A DNA stretch of 33,261 nt from the IMG/VR virus record IMGVR_UViG_3300046002_004610, positions 1 to 33,261 of that record, one strand, 5' to 3'. Source of the DNA: a virus. Below, piece by piece: positions 7,389 to 15,456 of this stretch; position 1 is the stretch's first letter, and every line of letters starts with the position of its first letter. A program made the position numbers and the translations under genes. The notes under the pieces were generated by a model. It saw nothing but the letters and a program-made list of their open reading frames with translations. It was not told where the DNA came from and ran no database searches.

Positions 7389-9788
7389 ATGATGAAAGAT
7401 TCAGCAGTTCTCAAGCGTTCCATGTTTTCTGATAAGTTGCCCAAGTCTGTGCGCAACAGCGGAATCATGGCTGGGTTTGAAGATGACGAGATGTTGGAGC
7501 CTCCAGAGCAAAATGAGATGCCTCAGATGGCGCGTACGCCACAAAATCCAGAAATCTTGATGAACAACATGCGGGGCGACATGCGCTCTGTTGATGCACG
7601 GTACCAAGAGCTTGCCCAGATGGTGGGCGAAGAAGCTGCTCAGGAGACTCCTCCTGAAGTCTTGGCCATGCTTCAAATGCAGTTTGGGCAGCAGCAGGGA
7701 GGTATTGGTGCGTTGCCGCAAGGCGCGGGCATGATGCCTCCTCCAATGGGCGGTGGCGAACCCATGGGAGCACCCGGCGGGGCCCCTGCAATGCCCTCCC
7801 CACAAGGAGCTATGCCGCCCGGCATGGAGAGTGCTCCCCCTTTCCCTCAAGGCGGGGCTGAACAGGCTCCGCCTACCCCTGATGGCATGCCTCCAATGCA
7901 GGCAGCGGCAGGTGCGTTTGTCAATGCTGGCACCCGTGCTGCGCAATTTATTGCGGATAAAGCTTCAACGTACGGCCCACGTGTAAATCAGTATCTGGGC
8001 AATTTGATGATGTCGCCACAGCCAACAATTCAGCGCCTGACCGGCGGCCAGCCTGCAATGAATTTGACTCGTCAAGGGGCACAGTCGTTGGTACAAAACC
8101 CTGTGACAGGTGAAATTGTGCAGGGCACAGGCACCAAACTGGCCCCGTACACCACAATGGGGGGCTTGCAGTCACCCACCCTTACACAAGGTATCAGCCA
8201 AGGTGTTGAGCGTTTGGCGGCGGAATACCCACGCGCTGCTTCTCTGATGGCTCCTGTTGCTGCGGCATTCACTGCTGCCGCTGGTCCGATGCTGGATAAC
8301 CCTTCTGCGTCTACTCCGATGACACCGGAGCAGCAGGCCAAGTACGATGCCACCATGGCACAGATTGATGCTGTCAATCGTCCCGCTCGTATGCAAGGCA
8401 TGGAAAATGTAAAGAAGGGTGAAATAGGGAAAAACATTCCCACCGTCTTTACCCCCGATCCACGCCCCGCCTTTATTGGTGGCGGACCGTTTGATGGTGT
8501 GACCCCAATCCCAATGTCAGAAACAACGGAAGAAGCACCGGCAACAACCGAGGACTTCATTAACCAGAACTTGGCCAAGCCTCAGTTTAAAGAGCTGAGC
8601 CGTATTGAACGCATCAAAGCCGCTCAGGAAGAGTACACGCCGTTGTACAAAGAACTGATTGGTGATTCAAATGAGGATGCCAAAACAAATGCAATGCTGC
8701 TTTTGGCCGATGCCGGATTTAAGCTGGCCTCAACTTACAGGCCTACGCTTGCCATGGCCGTTTCCGAAGCAGCAAAAGATCTTCCACGTGGCTTTGCAAA
8801 CATCATTGCACAGGCCAAGGATCGCGACATCAAGCTCAAGACCGCAGCACTTACTCAAGCCATCTCCGATGTGCAAGAGCAAGACAAATACGCTCAGGCG
8901 CTCAAGTTGCAAATTCTTAAAGGCGACTACGACCTGCTTAAGACACAAGCCAAAGAAGGCGCTGTTGTCATGGAAGATGCGGGCTTGGGCGGTCGAGTAT
9001 CCAAGACTAAGTCAGGCAGCTTTGTTGGTTTTAGTTTAGACCCGAAAGATCCCGCAGTTACTTCCGCCCTCAGCAGCCGATACACGCTACGTGACACAGA
9101 CAACCCGTTTGTGATGAACCGTGGTGAAGCTCCTACAACTGTTGAGACCAATAAAGACGAACGGGTCAAGCTGGGTAATGCCTTGCGTAACATTGACAGC
9201 AATTTGGCAACAATCGACAACATGAAGGGCACTGTAGAGAGGGCCTATAGCCCCGGCACATGGTTCGCGGACAAAGTCAACAACATCTTCGTTCCTATCT
9301 CTGGTGGACTGATCAAGCCAAACTTTGATACCGCTGGCGCGGTTACACAACTGAAAAATGACTTCAGTAGGGTAACCAAGAACTCTGCCGCTGCCGCTGA
9401 ATCAGGACGCATTTCCAATCAGCAACAAGAGTGGGAGCGCGAGAACGCAGGCATGTTGGCCAACCCCGCAGGCTTCTTTGAGAACCCTGAATTGGCTGCA
9501 AAGAACCTCACATCATTGGAAGCCACAAACCGCAATATGCGTCAGCAGATCCTGACTCAGTTGGGCTATGAGAAGAACGACTACGTGATGACTGCCCCTA
9601 ACACTGGAACAAAGAACGATCCTTACCAGATCAGTTCCGATCCAAGGGAGCAGCAGATCATGTTTAACTTCCTTGGCAGTACCTTTGGTCGAGTACAAGA
9701 CCCCAAAGCAGTCGTGTACCTGAGACTGCCCAATGGTAAAGTGGATGCATTCAATCCCTCTCAATTGCGTGCACAAACAGGACGTTAA
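7389..9788 (+). CDS. Large virion-associated protein, Met/Pro/Gly-rich linker plus helical C-terminal half
   Basis: 799 aa; AAGGAAAC at 7381-7388 is the ribosome site just before the tandem ATGATG. Residues about 1-100 are acidic and helical (MARTPQNPEILMNNMRGDMR). Residues about 105-170 form a disordered Met/Pro/Gly/Gln linker. The C-terminal half (about 380-799) is regular alpha-helical sequence with blocks such as EEYTPLYKELIGDSNEDAK and SRVTKNSAAAAESGRISNQQ. The position between the Gln-rich protein and the 1139-aa protein suggests a virion or ejection complex component. No enzymatic motif was recognised. Confidence 0.55.
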   Translation: MMKDSAVLKRSMFSDKLPKSVRNSGIMAGFEDDEMLEPPEQNEMPQMARTPQNPEILMNNMRGDMRSVDARYQELAQMVGEEAAQETPPEVLAMLQMQFGQQQGGIGALPQGAGMMPPPMGGGEPMGAPGGAPAMPSPQGAMPPGMESAPPFPQGGAEQAPPTPDGMPPMQAAAGAFVNAGTRAAQFIADKASTYGPRVNQYLGNLMMSPQPTIQRLTGGQPAMNLTRQGAQSLVQNPVTGEIVQGTGTKLAPYTTMGGLQSPTLTQGISQGVERLAAEYPRAASLMAPVAAAFTAAAGPMLDNPSASTPMTPEQQAKYDATMAQIDAVNRPARMQGMENVKKGEIGKNIPTVFTPDPRPAFIGGGPFDGVTPIPMSETTEEAPATTEDFINQNLAKPQFKELSRIERIKAAQEEYTPLYKELIGDSNEDAKTNAMLLLADAGFKLASTYRPTLAMAVSEAAKDLPRGFANIIAQAKDRDIKLKTAALTQAISDVQEQDKYAQALKLQILKGDYDLLKTQAKEGAVVMEDAGLGGRVSKTKSGSFVGFSLDPKDPAVTSALSSRYTLRDTDNPFVMNRGEAPTTVETNKDERVKLGNALRNIDSNLATIDNMKGTVERAYSPGTWFADKVNNIFVPISGGLIKPNFDTAGAVTQLKNDFSRVTKNSAAAAESGRISNQQQEWERENAGMLANPAGFFENPELAAKNLTSLEATNRNMRQQILTQLGYEKNDYVMTAPNTGTKNDPYQISSDPREQQIMFNFLGSTFGRVQDPKAVVYLRLPNGKVDAFNPSQLRAQTGR

Positions 9789-12700
9789 ATGGCCACTCTC
9801 ACAAACACTCGCGGCGAAACAATTGACCTGACCACCGGAGACGTTGTGGGACGCGTGGAGGGTGCACCTGTTGAAGCTGAGCCACGGAAAACGAAACAAG
9901 AGACCCCCTCTTCGGCAATGGACACCGTCAACCAGTTGTCGTGGGGGTTTAACTCTGCACTTTTTGCTCTGCCTGATGCCGCTCAAAGAGCGATTGGTAG
10001 TGGATTGGGAATGAAAGAAGACGAAATCTTTCAATTCACCCGACTATTTAATAAAGGGGAGAAAGCTCCCCAAAACACGGTAGACCGCTACACCCGCGCC
10101 GTTGGCGAAGGTGTGGGCGGAACTCTGCCATTCACAGGAATTTTGGCGTGGGCAGCGAAAAGTCGCCCACTTATCACTGCTGCCCAAACCTCGGGCACAG
10201 GAATCTTAAAAGGAATTGCAAATGACGCTATCAGCTTTGTTCAAAAAAATCCAAGGCTCGCTGCTGCAACTGACATCGCGTTTGGTGCAGGTTACGAAGG
10301 ATTTCGCCAAGCGGTGGAAGAAAACGTCAGCGACGACAACCCCAACAAAGGACTCTACACCGAGCTGATGCCCATGGCGGCATTCATGGGCCTGCCCCTT
10401 GCAATGCAGCTCAGCCCTACCCGTGGCGCTGCCAAAGCGGTTGGAGACAAGGTCAGCGGATTTATTCCAAGGAAGGCCGACCTTGGTGCAGTGGAGCAAG
10501 AGGCGATTGAATCGCTCCCCGGTGTCTACAACCTCCCCGTTATTAACATTGTTCCCCGCATGCTGATGAAACGTGCAGAGAGCAAGTTGGAAAAGGTGTT
10601 TGGACCAATCGCCGAGAGCCCCGAAGCACAACAAGCGCTTGCTCAATTGCAGTCCCATTTGGCTGACCCACGAGTGGCAGATGTGTTCTTGGTGGGCGGC
10701 AAACCAACCTTTGACGTGGCTGAGCAGACCATGTTTGGTCCGTTGTTGACAGAGAAAGCAAAACTACTTGAGCAGCTTGGACCTAAGGAGTTGGCCAGCG
10801 TCAAGCTGCGAATTTCTGAGAACCAGCAAAAGCTCAATAGCCTGTTCCAGTCCTTTGCACCCGAGGCACGTAAGCCCATTGAAGAAGCGTTCATGGCTGC
10901 TCAGGCTGACCGGCAAGCGTTCTTTGAAGGCATGCTGAAACAGAAGTCTGACCTGACTGCTGCGGAAGTTGCAGCGGTGTCCGAGCGCCTTGGACCACAG
11001 GACATCAGCAACCTCAACAACGAGTTGCGTGGGGTGTTGATGGCCAACATGGAAATGAGCGCTGGTCAACGTCGTGGCATTTTGCGTAGGATGGGCATGA
11101 CTGAAGGCATGACCGAGGAAGGCTTACCGCTGGCCACGCGCCAAGATGGTAAATCCTTGTTTGATTCTCAGGACATGGAAAATGCTGCGACAAAGCTGAT
11201 TGAAAAATACAAGCCTGAGCGCCCATCTTTGAGCGTTCAAATCCCTGAGCCTATTCGCCTGTTGGAGCGCTTCGTTAAATCTCAACAAGTTGCTCGCGAA
11301 AAGATGGAAAACGACATGCTGGGTCAGTTGACCAAGCAAGCTATTGATGAGCAATTTAAGCTGATTGGATATCGACCCGGTGGGGAAGATGAAAAAGCAT
11401 ATGTAGATGCCATCTTAAGCGTGGTCCGTGGAGAGAAGACCAAGGCAGGAAAGCGCAAAGCTACGCTTGCTGAACTGGCTCCTGCTGCCAACGAGCAGGG
11501 CATCGTTCGTTTTCCAACGGCTATTCCCGGTCGCAAGATTGAAATTAATCCGGAAAAGATCAGGGCCGATGCCAAGCAGATTGCTGAAGCCAACACCCAA
11601 GTGGACATCAACGTCCCCGAGGCGCTGGATTACTTGGCTGCTGCACAGCGTTTCCGCAACGATTCGCTCACCCGCTACAACACCGCCCTACAACGTGGTC
11701 GCACCCGTTTGACAGACGCTCAGCGTTATTTGGACACCGGCGACTCGGTGTACAACGACATTGAGAACTTGGTGAAGGAAAACGTACCAAAGATCAGCAG
11801 GAACTACGATGAGTTGAACACCGTCCTGAACGATTACAGGGATGTGTATCAACGCAATCTGCCACTGCTTACCACACAGAAAACCAAAGGTGGTTTGGAG
11901 TTCTCACTGCCAAATGAAGCATTGCTGCAAAAAGCGTTTCAAAACGCTGATAGCTTAAAGCAGCTTCAGTTGACATTGCAGAATACCCCTCAGGCTGAGA
12001 GCCTGTTGATGCGTGGCACGGTGGACTGGTTGCGCACCAAGGGTGCCGTGAACAAAGACGGCTTGGTCGACCCTAAGCAAATCCGTTCCATCTTGGACAA
12101 GAATCAAAACATTGTCAACGCCTTGCCCGCAGATGTTCGTGCAAAGGTGCAAGACGAAGTTGCCTTGGCCGATGCCTACGTTGCCCGCTTGGGTGAGTTG
12201 GATCAGCGCATGGTGACTGCAAAGAATGCAGAACTGGATACCCTGTTGTCCAAAGCTGCCCGCACCGATGCCGATCCCCGCCAAACCCTAACCAAGGCAT
12301 TGACTGATCCCGCAATGATGCGTACGTTGGTCAATGGCATGGGCAAAGACCCAGAGATGCTGGCTGCTTTGCGCCGTTCCGTGTGGGATGTGGCAACAGA
12401 AGGAGCCCAGTCCGGCGGTGCGTTGAAGGGTTTCCTTGACACAAATCAAAAGTCGCTAAAGATTTTGTTTGGCGACACGCAGCACCTGAAAGACTTAAAC
12501 ACGCTGGCTGACCTGCAACGCAGGGTCAATGCATTTGCCGATGTAACTGGCCAGATTCCGTTGTTTGAATCGATTGATTCCAGCTTGAAACGGGTGATGG
12601 GTTTCGGTGTGCAATTTATGACCACCACGGCCCGCGAAGCAATGGTCGGTCGTATCAGTCCTGAGTCAGGTGCTTTGGCACTATTGCTTCGCATGACCGC

Positions 12701-13208
12701 CAGTGCCGAGAACCAGTTGTATCAGCGCATCTTCACCAAGGCTTTGGAAGACCCCGCCTTTGCCCAAGCAATCACCCACGTGGGAACGCCTGCCCAAGGT
12801 GCTAAGGCGGCGGCTCAGTTAGAAGGTATCGGGGCGAACATGTCCCAAATCTTCAACGAGCCCCTCAGGACCACTGCCCCCGGTATTGCTCAACGCATCA
12901 TCCGTCAGGAATTGCCGCAGGAGCAGTTGCAGGGTCGTCAGGCAGACATTGGAGACATGAAAAGTTTGCCGGTTGTTTCACGTGAAACATCTGCCAAACA
13001 GATGCTCAAGGCTCTCCCGCCAGCGCCCGCGACCCGTGGCTATGAATTCAACCCCCGTGTGTCCACTACGCCCCCAACAGGCACAGGCGGCATGGGACAG
13101 GTGCAGTTGATGTATCCGTCCATGTTCCCCAACGATCCAATCAGTGGTCTGTTGCAGCAACGACAAGCAATGATTCAGGGCGGGCAGCGGCCCGTGCCCG
13201 GACAATAG
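9789..13208 (+). CDS. Very large helical internal virion / DNA ejection protein (probable)
   Basis: 1139 aa; the ATG immediately follows the previous TAA. The N-terminus has a small beta-like segment (LTNTRGETIDLTTGDVVGR), then amphipathic and hydrophobic helices (FNSALFALPDAAQRAIG, LPFTGILAWAAK, MPMAAFMGLPLAMQL). From about 250 to 1000 it is almost entirely helical and charged. Its size, helical content and place at the end of the virion gene block match podovirus internal (ejection) proteins such as T7 gp16 or P22 gp16/gp20 in general character. No transglycosylase active-site motif was seen, so no enzymatic claim is made. The coding sequence holds a perfect parS site near its 3' end, at codons 1062-1068. 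Confidence 0.55.
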   Translation: MATLTNTRGETIDLTTGDVVGRVEGAPVEAEPRKTKQETPSSAMDTVNQLSWGFNSALFALPDAAQRAIGSGLGMKEDEIFQFTRLFNKGEKAPQNTVDRYTRAVGEGVGGTLPFTGILAWAAKSRPLITAAQTSGTGILKGIANDAISFVQKNPRLAAATDIAFGAGYEGFRQAVEENVSDDNPNKGLYTELMPMAAFMGLPLAMQLSPTRGAAKAVGDKVSGFIPRKADLGAVEQEAIESLPGVYNLPVINIVPRMLMKRAESKLEKVFGPIAESPEAQQALAQLQSHLADPRVADVFLVGGKPTFDVAEQTMFGPLLTEKAKLLEQLGPKELASVKLRISENQQKLNSLFQSFAPEARKPIEEAFMAAQADRQAFFEGMLKQKSDLTAAEVAAVSERLGPQDISNLNNELRGVLMANMEMSAGQRRGILRRMGMTEGMTEEGLPLATRQDGKSLFDSQDMENAATKLIEKYKPERPSLSVQIPEPIRLLERFVKSQQVAREKMENDMLGQLTKQAIDEQFKLIGYRPGGEDEKAYVDAILSVVRGEKTKAGKRKATLAELAPAANEQGIVRFPTAIPGRKIEINPEKIRADAKQIAEANTQVDINVPEALDYLAAAQRFRNDSLTRYNTALQRGRTRLTDAQRYLDTGDSVYNDIENLVKENVPKISRNYDELNTVLNDYRDVYQRNLPLLTTQKTKGGLEFSLPNEALLQKAFQNADSLKQLQLTLQNTPQAESLLMRGTVDWLRTKGAVNKDGLVDPKQIRSILDKNQNIVNALPADVRAKVQDEVALADAYVARLGELDQRMVTAKNAELDTLLSKAARTDADPRQTLTKALTDPAMMRTLVNGMGKDPEMLAALRRSVWDVATEGAQSGGALKGFLDTNQKSLKILFGDTQHLKDLNTLADLQRRVNAFADVTGQIPLFESIDSSLKRVMGFGVQFMTTTAREAMVGRISPESGALALLLRMTASAENQLYQRIFTKALEDPAFAQAITHVGTPAQGAKAAAQLEGIGANMSQIFNEPLRTTAPGIAQRIIRQELPQEQLQGRQADIGDMKSLPVVSRETSAKQMLKALPPAPATRGYEFNPRVSTTPPTGTGGMGQVQLMYPSMFPNDPISGLLQQRQAMIQGGQRPVPGQ
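12974..12989. promoter_or_regulatory. Canonical 16-bp parS (ParB-binding) palindrome inside a coding sequence
   Basis: TGTTTCACGTGAAACA is a perfect palindrome and equals the consensus of chromosomal parS sites bound by ParB in many bacteria. It encodes V-V-S-R-E-T in the 1139-aa virion gene. No parA or parB gene is in the window, so any binding would need the host's ParB or one encoded elsewhere. The sequence identity is certain; function is inferred. Confidence 0.7.
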
Positions 13209-13217
13209 GAGTAAGAC

Positions 13218-13592
13218 ATGCAGATGATCGGACAGTTAGTTGCAACCATGTTCCTGAGCCGTGAGATAGCCCATCGTGCGCATTTGACTGTGACAGGGCC
13301 CGGCAGCTTTGCCAAGCACTCTGCTTTGGGCGAGTTTTATCCAGCCATCATTGATATTGCCGACGGCATCACCGAGGCGTATCAAGGTCGCCATTCCATT
13401 ATTGAGATTCCCTACTTGGAAGCGCCTGAGGACTACAGTGACATCATCAAGATTTTGGAAAATCACATGGATGACATTGAAAGCATTCGGTATGCTGCGG
13501 TGGACAAGAAGGACACTCCAATCCAGAACATGATTGACGAGGCAGTGGGCACTTACTTGAGTGCCTTGTACAAGCTCAAGAACTTGAAGTAA
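13218..13592 (+). CDS. Small Dps/ferritin-like protein
   Basis: 124 aa, preceded by AGGAGTAAG at 13207-13215. The segment REIAHRAHLTVTGPGSFAKH followed by ALGEFYPAIIDIADGITEAYQG resembles the Dps ferroxidase helix-loop-helix. H22, H34, D49 and E53 match the spacing of the Dps di-iron ligands (His31, His43, Asp58, Glu62 in Listeria Dps numbering). The position of Asp47 is Gly38, with Glu39 beside it. The protein is shorter than full Dps (about 150-165 aa), so it may be a reduced four-helix bundle. I recall phage proteins of this kind filed under a DUF (DUF5856). It sits between the last virion gene and the lysis genes. Iron or DNA binding is unproven. Confidence 0.6.
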   Translation: MQMIGQLVATMFLSREIAHRAHLTVTGPGSFAKHSALGEFYPAIIDIADGITEAYQGRHSIIEIPYLEAPEDYSDIIKILENHMDDIESIRYAAVDKKDTPIQNMIDEAVGTYLSALYKLKNLK

Positions 13593-13599
13593 TACACAT

Positions 13600-14295
13600 G
13601 TGGACCCGCTCAGCATCCTCTTTGCCGCCAATGCTTGCGTCACTGCCATCAAGGAAGGCTGCAAGCTGTATAAGCAAGCTAAGACTACCTTCATGGAAGT
13701 CAAAAGCACTGTTAACGAAGTCGTTGGAATCGCAAAAGAGGTTAGGGGTTTCTGGTCAAAGCTGGGAGAAATGTTTGGTGCAGGTACTGCACCTGTCTCA
13801 CAGGGAAAATCGCCCCAGCCTGTGGCGAAAAAGAAAGAAGCCTACGTTGCCGTTGACGAAACCCAAGTCATGGCAGACATCGTTACACAGCTTTCTCAGT
13901 TTTTTAAACTTCAAGAACAGCTTGCCGACCACATAAGGGAAGAAGAAGAAAAAAGCAAAACCATTTACAGCCCCGATGCCAACTTGATGGAAGCCGCCCT
14001 GAAGCGGGTAATGGCTCAAGACCAGATGGCGGCGTTGGAGGTGGAAATAAGAGAGGCGATGGTGTACGGCGCTCCCAAAGAGATGGGGGCTTTGTATAGC
14101 AAAGTCTTTGATATGCGGGATGTCATCAAAGTAGAGCAGGACAGAGCAAGGAAAAAACGGGATGATGAGTCATGGCAACGCAAGGAGGAAGAACGGCGTC
14201 TAAGGGAAAGGCAGGCGTACCTGTTGGTAACTATCCTATTCCTCCTGTATATGTGGTTGCTCCTCGGCCTCTTAAGCAAGATTGGGAAAGCGTAA
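13600..14295 (+). CDS. Phage membrane-anchored protein with C-terminal transmembrane helix
   Basis: 231 aa using a GTG start at 13600; the ATG at 13598 opens a shadow frame. The N-terminus is MDPLSILFAANACVTAIKEG. The middle is a long charged helical region with coiled-coil character (FFKLQEQLADHIREEEEKS, then RARKKRDDESWQRKEEERR). The last about 26 residues form one hydrophobic helix (YLLVTILFLLYMWLLLGLL) followed by Lys, a tail-anchor layout. It leads directly into membrane and lysis genes, the next start lying in its stop (TAATG). Function is unknown; I do not recognise a named family, though a lysis-related or virion-membrane role is possible. Confidence 0.6.
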   Translation: MDPLSILFAANACVTAIKEGCKLYKQAKTTFMEVKSTVNEVVGIAKEVRGFWSKLGEMFGAGTAPVSQGKSPQPVAKKKEAYVAVDETQVMADIVTQLSQFFKLQEQLADHIREEEEKSKTIYSPDANLMEAALKRVMAQDQMAALEVEIREAMVYGAPKEMGALYSKVFDMRDVIKVEQDRARKKRDDESWQRKEEERRLRERQAYLLVTILFLLYMWLLLGLLSKIGKA

Positions 14296-14477
14296 TGGGT
14301 TGGATAGCGGCTTGTGTGCTTGTAATATTGTTGCTACCTCTTTTGGGGATGTTGTACATGGACGTGCTGCAAACCAAAAAGGAAGCCCAAGCGCAAATTG
14401 AAAAAGTGGAAAAATTGCGTAGACAAGTTGAAAAGGAAAAAAGAGATGATTCCAATAGTAGCGTCCCTCCTCGGTAG
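14295..14477 (+). CDS. Small i-spanin-like membrane protein
   Basis: 60 aa; the ATG overlaps the upstream stop (TAATG), which favours it over the in-frame ATG at 14172. The layout is an N-terminal transmembrane helix (about residues 3-20, WIAACVLVILLLPLLGMLY) followed by a charged coiled coil (about 28-50, KKEAQAQIEKVEKLRRQVEK) and a short polar tail. This is the topology of inner-membrane spanins (Rz-like), and it sits next to a holin-like gene and an endolysin gene. It is short for an i-spanin, and no outer-membrane lipoprotein partner was found, so the assignment is tentative. Confidence 0.5.
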   Translation: MGWIAACVLVILLLPLLGMLYMDVLQTKKEAQAQIEKVEKLRRQVEKEKRDDSNSSVPPR

Positions 14478-14958
14478 CCTTGCCCAAAACGGGCTTGGGC
14501 TACTATCGTCTGCCATCCAAGCCAAAGGCAAAGAGGTGGTGGAAAAAACGCTTGGCGTAAAAATCCCCGATGACCCGACACCTGAAGATGTATCCAAGTT
14601 GCGTGAGTTGCAGTTTGCTCATGAAGAGCGTCTTCTGGAGTTAGGCATTGAAAAAGCCAAAATGGAATTGGCTGAGATGGAAATGTATGCCAAGGCTGCG
14701 CAGAGTGATGCCGAAAACATCACAGACCGCTGGCAAGCAGATATGGTGTCAGACTCTTGGTTGTCCAAGAACATCCGCCCCATGAGCTTGATTGCCATCT
14801 TCTTTGGCTATTTCTTGTTTGCCATGATGAGTGCTTTTGGCTGGGACGCCAATGAGTCCTACGTCCAGTTGCTTGGCCAATGGGGCATGCTTATCATGGG
14901 TGCATACTTTGGCGGCAGAACCATTGAAAAGCTGGCAGAAATGAAAGGCAGAAAATGA
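14446..14958 (+). CDS. Holin-like protein (GTA/3TM-type architecture)
   Basis: 170 aa from the ATG at 14446, which has GGAAAAAAGAG just upstream and begins inside the spanin-like gene; an in-frame ATG at 14398 is less likely. The N-terminus is weakly hydrophobic (IVASLLGSLAQNGLGLLSSA). Then comes a long charged amphipathic helix (about 50-105, LRELQFAHEERLLELGIEKA), then SDSWLSKNIRPMSL leading into two hydrophobic helices (about 115-135 and 143-158) and GGRTIEKLAEM. This layout is familiar from phage holins related to the gene-transfer-agent 3-TM holin family. The neighbouring endolysin supports a role in timed inner-membrane permeabilisation. Confidence 0.65.
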   Translation: MIPIVASLLGSLAQNGLGLLSSAIQAKGKEVVEKTLGVKIPDDPTPEDVSKLRELQFAHEERLLELGIEKAKMELAEMEMYAKAAQSDAENITDRWQADMVSDSWLSKNIRPMSLIAIFFGYFLFAMMSAFGWDANESYVQLLGQWGMLIMGAYFGGRTIEKLAEMKGRK

Positions 14959-15296
14959 GTTTATCTGACGAACAAGCCGCATTCCTGCTGGATGCCTGCA
15001 AACTCATTACCTACGCCACGGAACAAGGCTTTAAGGTTACCGGTGGAGAACTTGCCCGTACACCTGAGCAGCAAGCTATTTACCTCAAGACAGGCCGCTC
15101 GAAGACCATGAAGTCTATTCACCTGAAGCGGTGCGCCATAGACTTGAACTTCTTCAAGGATGGGAAGATAATTTGGGACAAGGCCACCATTGCTCCGTTA
15201 GGCGCATACTGGGAGTCTCTGCACATAAAAAACCGTTGGGGTGGGAATTTCTCCAACCTTGTAGACTGTCCTCACTTTGAAAGAAATGTAGGCTAA
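14955..15296 (+). CDS. Endolysin: M15-family peptidase (L-alanyl-D-glutamate / D,D-peptidase type)
   Basis: 113 aa; the start overlaps the holin-like stop (ATGA). Zinc-ligand motifs of the M15 peptidases are clear: S-x-H-x6-D in SIHLKRCAIDLNFF (H56, D63) and the C-terminal CPHFE (H107). E87 in YWESLH and D104 are further conserved acidic positions. It should cleave the peptide stems of murein in the periplasm after holin action. There is no signal peptide, so it depends on the holin for access. Length and motif order fit a compact single-domain phage endopeptidase such as the T5-type enzymes. Confidence 0.85.
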   Translation: MSLSDEQAAFLLDACKLITYATEQGFKVTGGELARTPEQQAIYLKTGRSKTMKSIHLKRCAIDLNFFKDGKIIWDKATIAPLGAYWESLHIKNRWGGNFSNLVDCPHFERNVG

Positions 15297-15297
15297 T

Positions 15298-15456
15298 ATG
15301 AAAACAAAACCCGTTTGGGACAAACCCCGGCCCAAGGGCCTCGGACCCTCAAAGCAGCTCACCACTGCCAAGAAATCTAAAGCCAAGGCGGCAGCCAAGA
15401 AAGCTGGCCGTCCTTACCCCAATTTGGTTGACAACATGAGAGCAGCCAAGAGTTAG
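15298..15456 (+). CDS. Conserved small Lys/Ala-rich phage protein
   Basis: 52 aa, one base after the endolysin stop. The sequence begins MKTKPVWDKPRPKGLGPSKQ, continues with a basic Lys/Ala helix and ends AGRPYPNLVDNMRAAKS. I know this C-terminal GRPYPNLVDN motif from many unrelated phage genomes, so it is a real conserved gene although very short. Its strong positive charge suggests nucleic-acid or membrane contact, but the function is unknown. Its 3' end overlaps the stop of the convergent nuclease gene by four bases. Confidence 0.7.
   Translation: MKTKPVWDKPRPKGLGPSKQLTTAKKSKAKAAAKKAGRPYPNLVDNMRAAKS

Noticed and set aside
8072-8578. 168-codon minus-strand open frame
   Set aside because: Antisense shadow of the 799-aa virion gene; no coupling or ribosome site.
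13598-13936. 112-codon frame from the ATG at 13598
   Set aside because: Out of frame with the better protein that uses the GTG at 13600; Ser/Lys-rich shadow composition.
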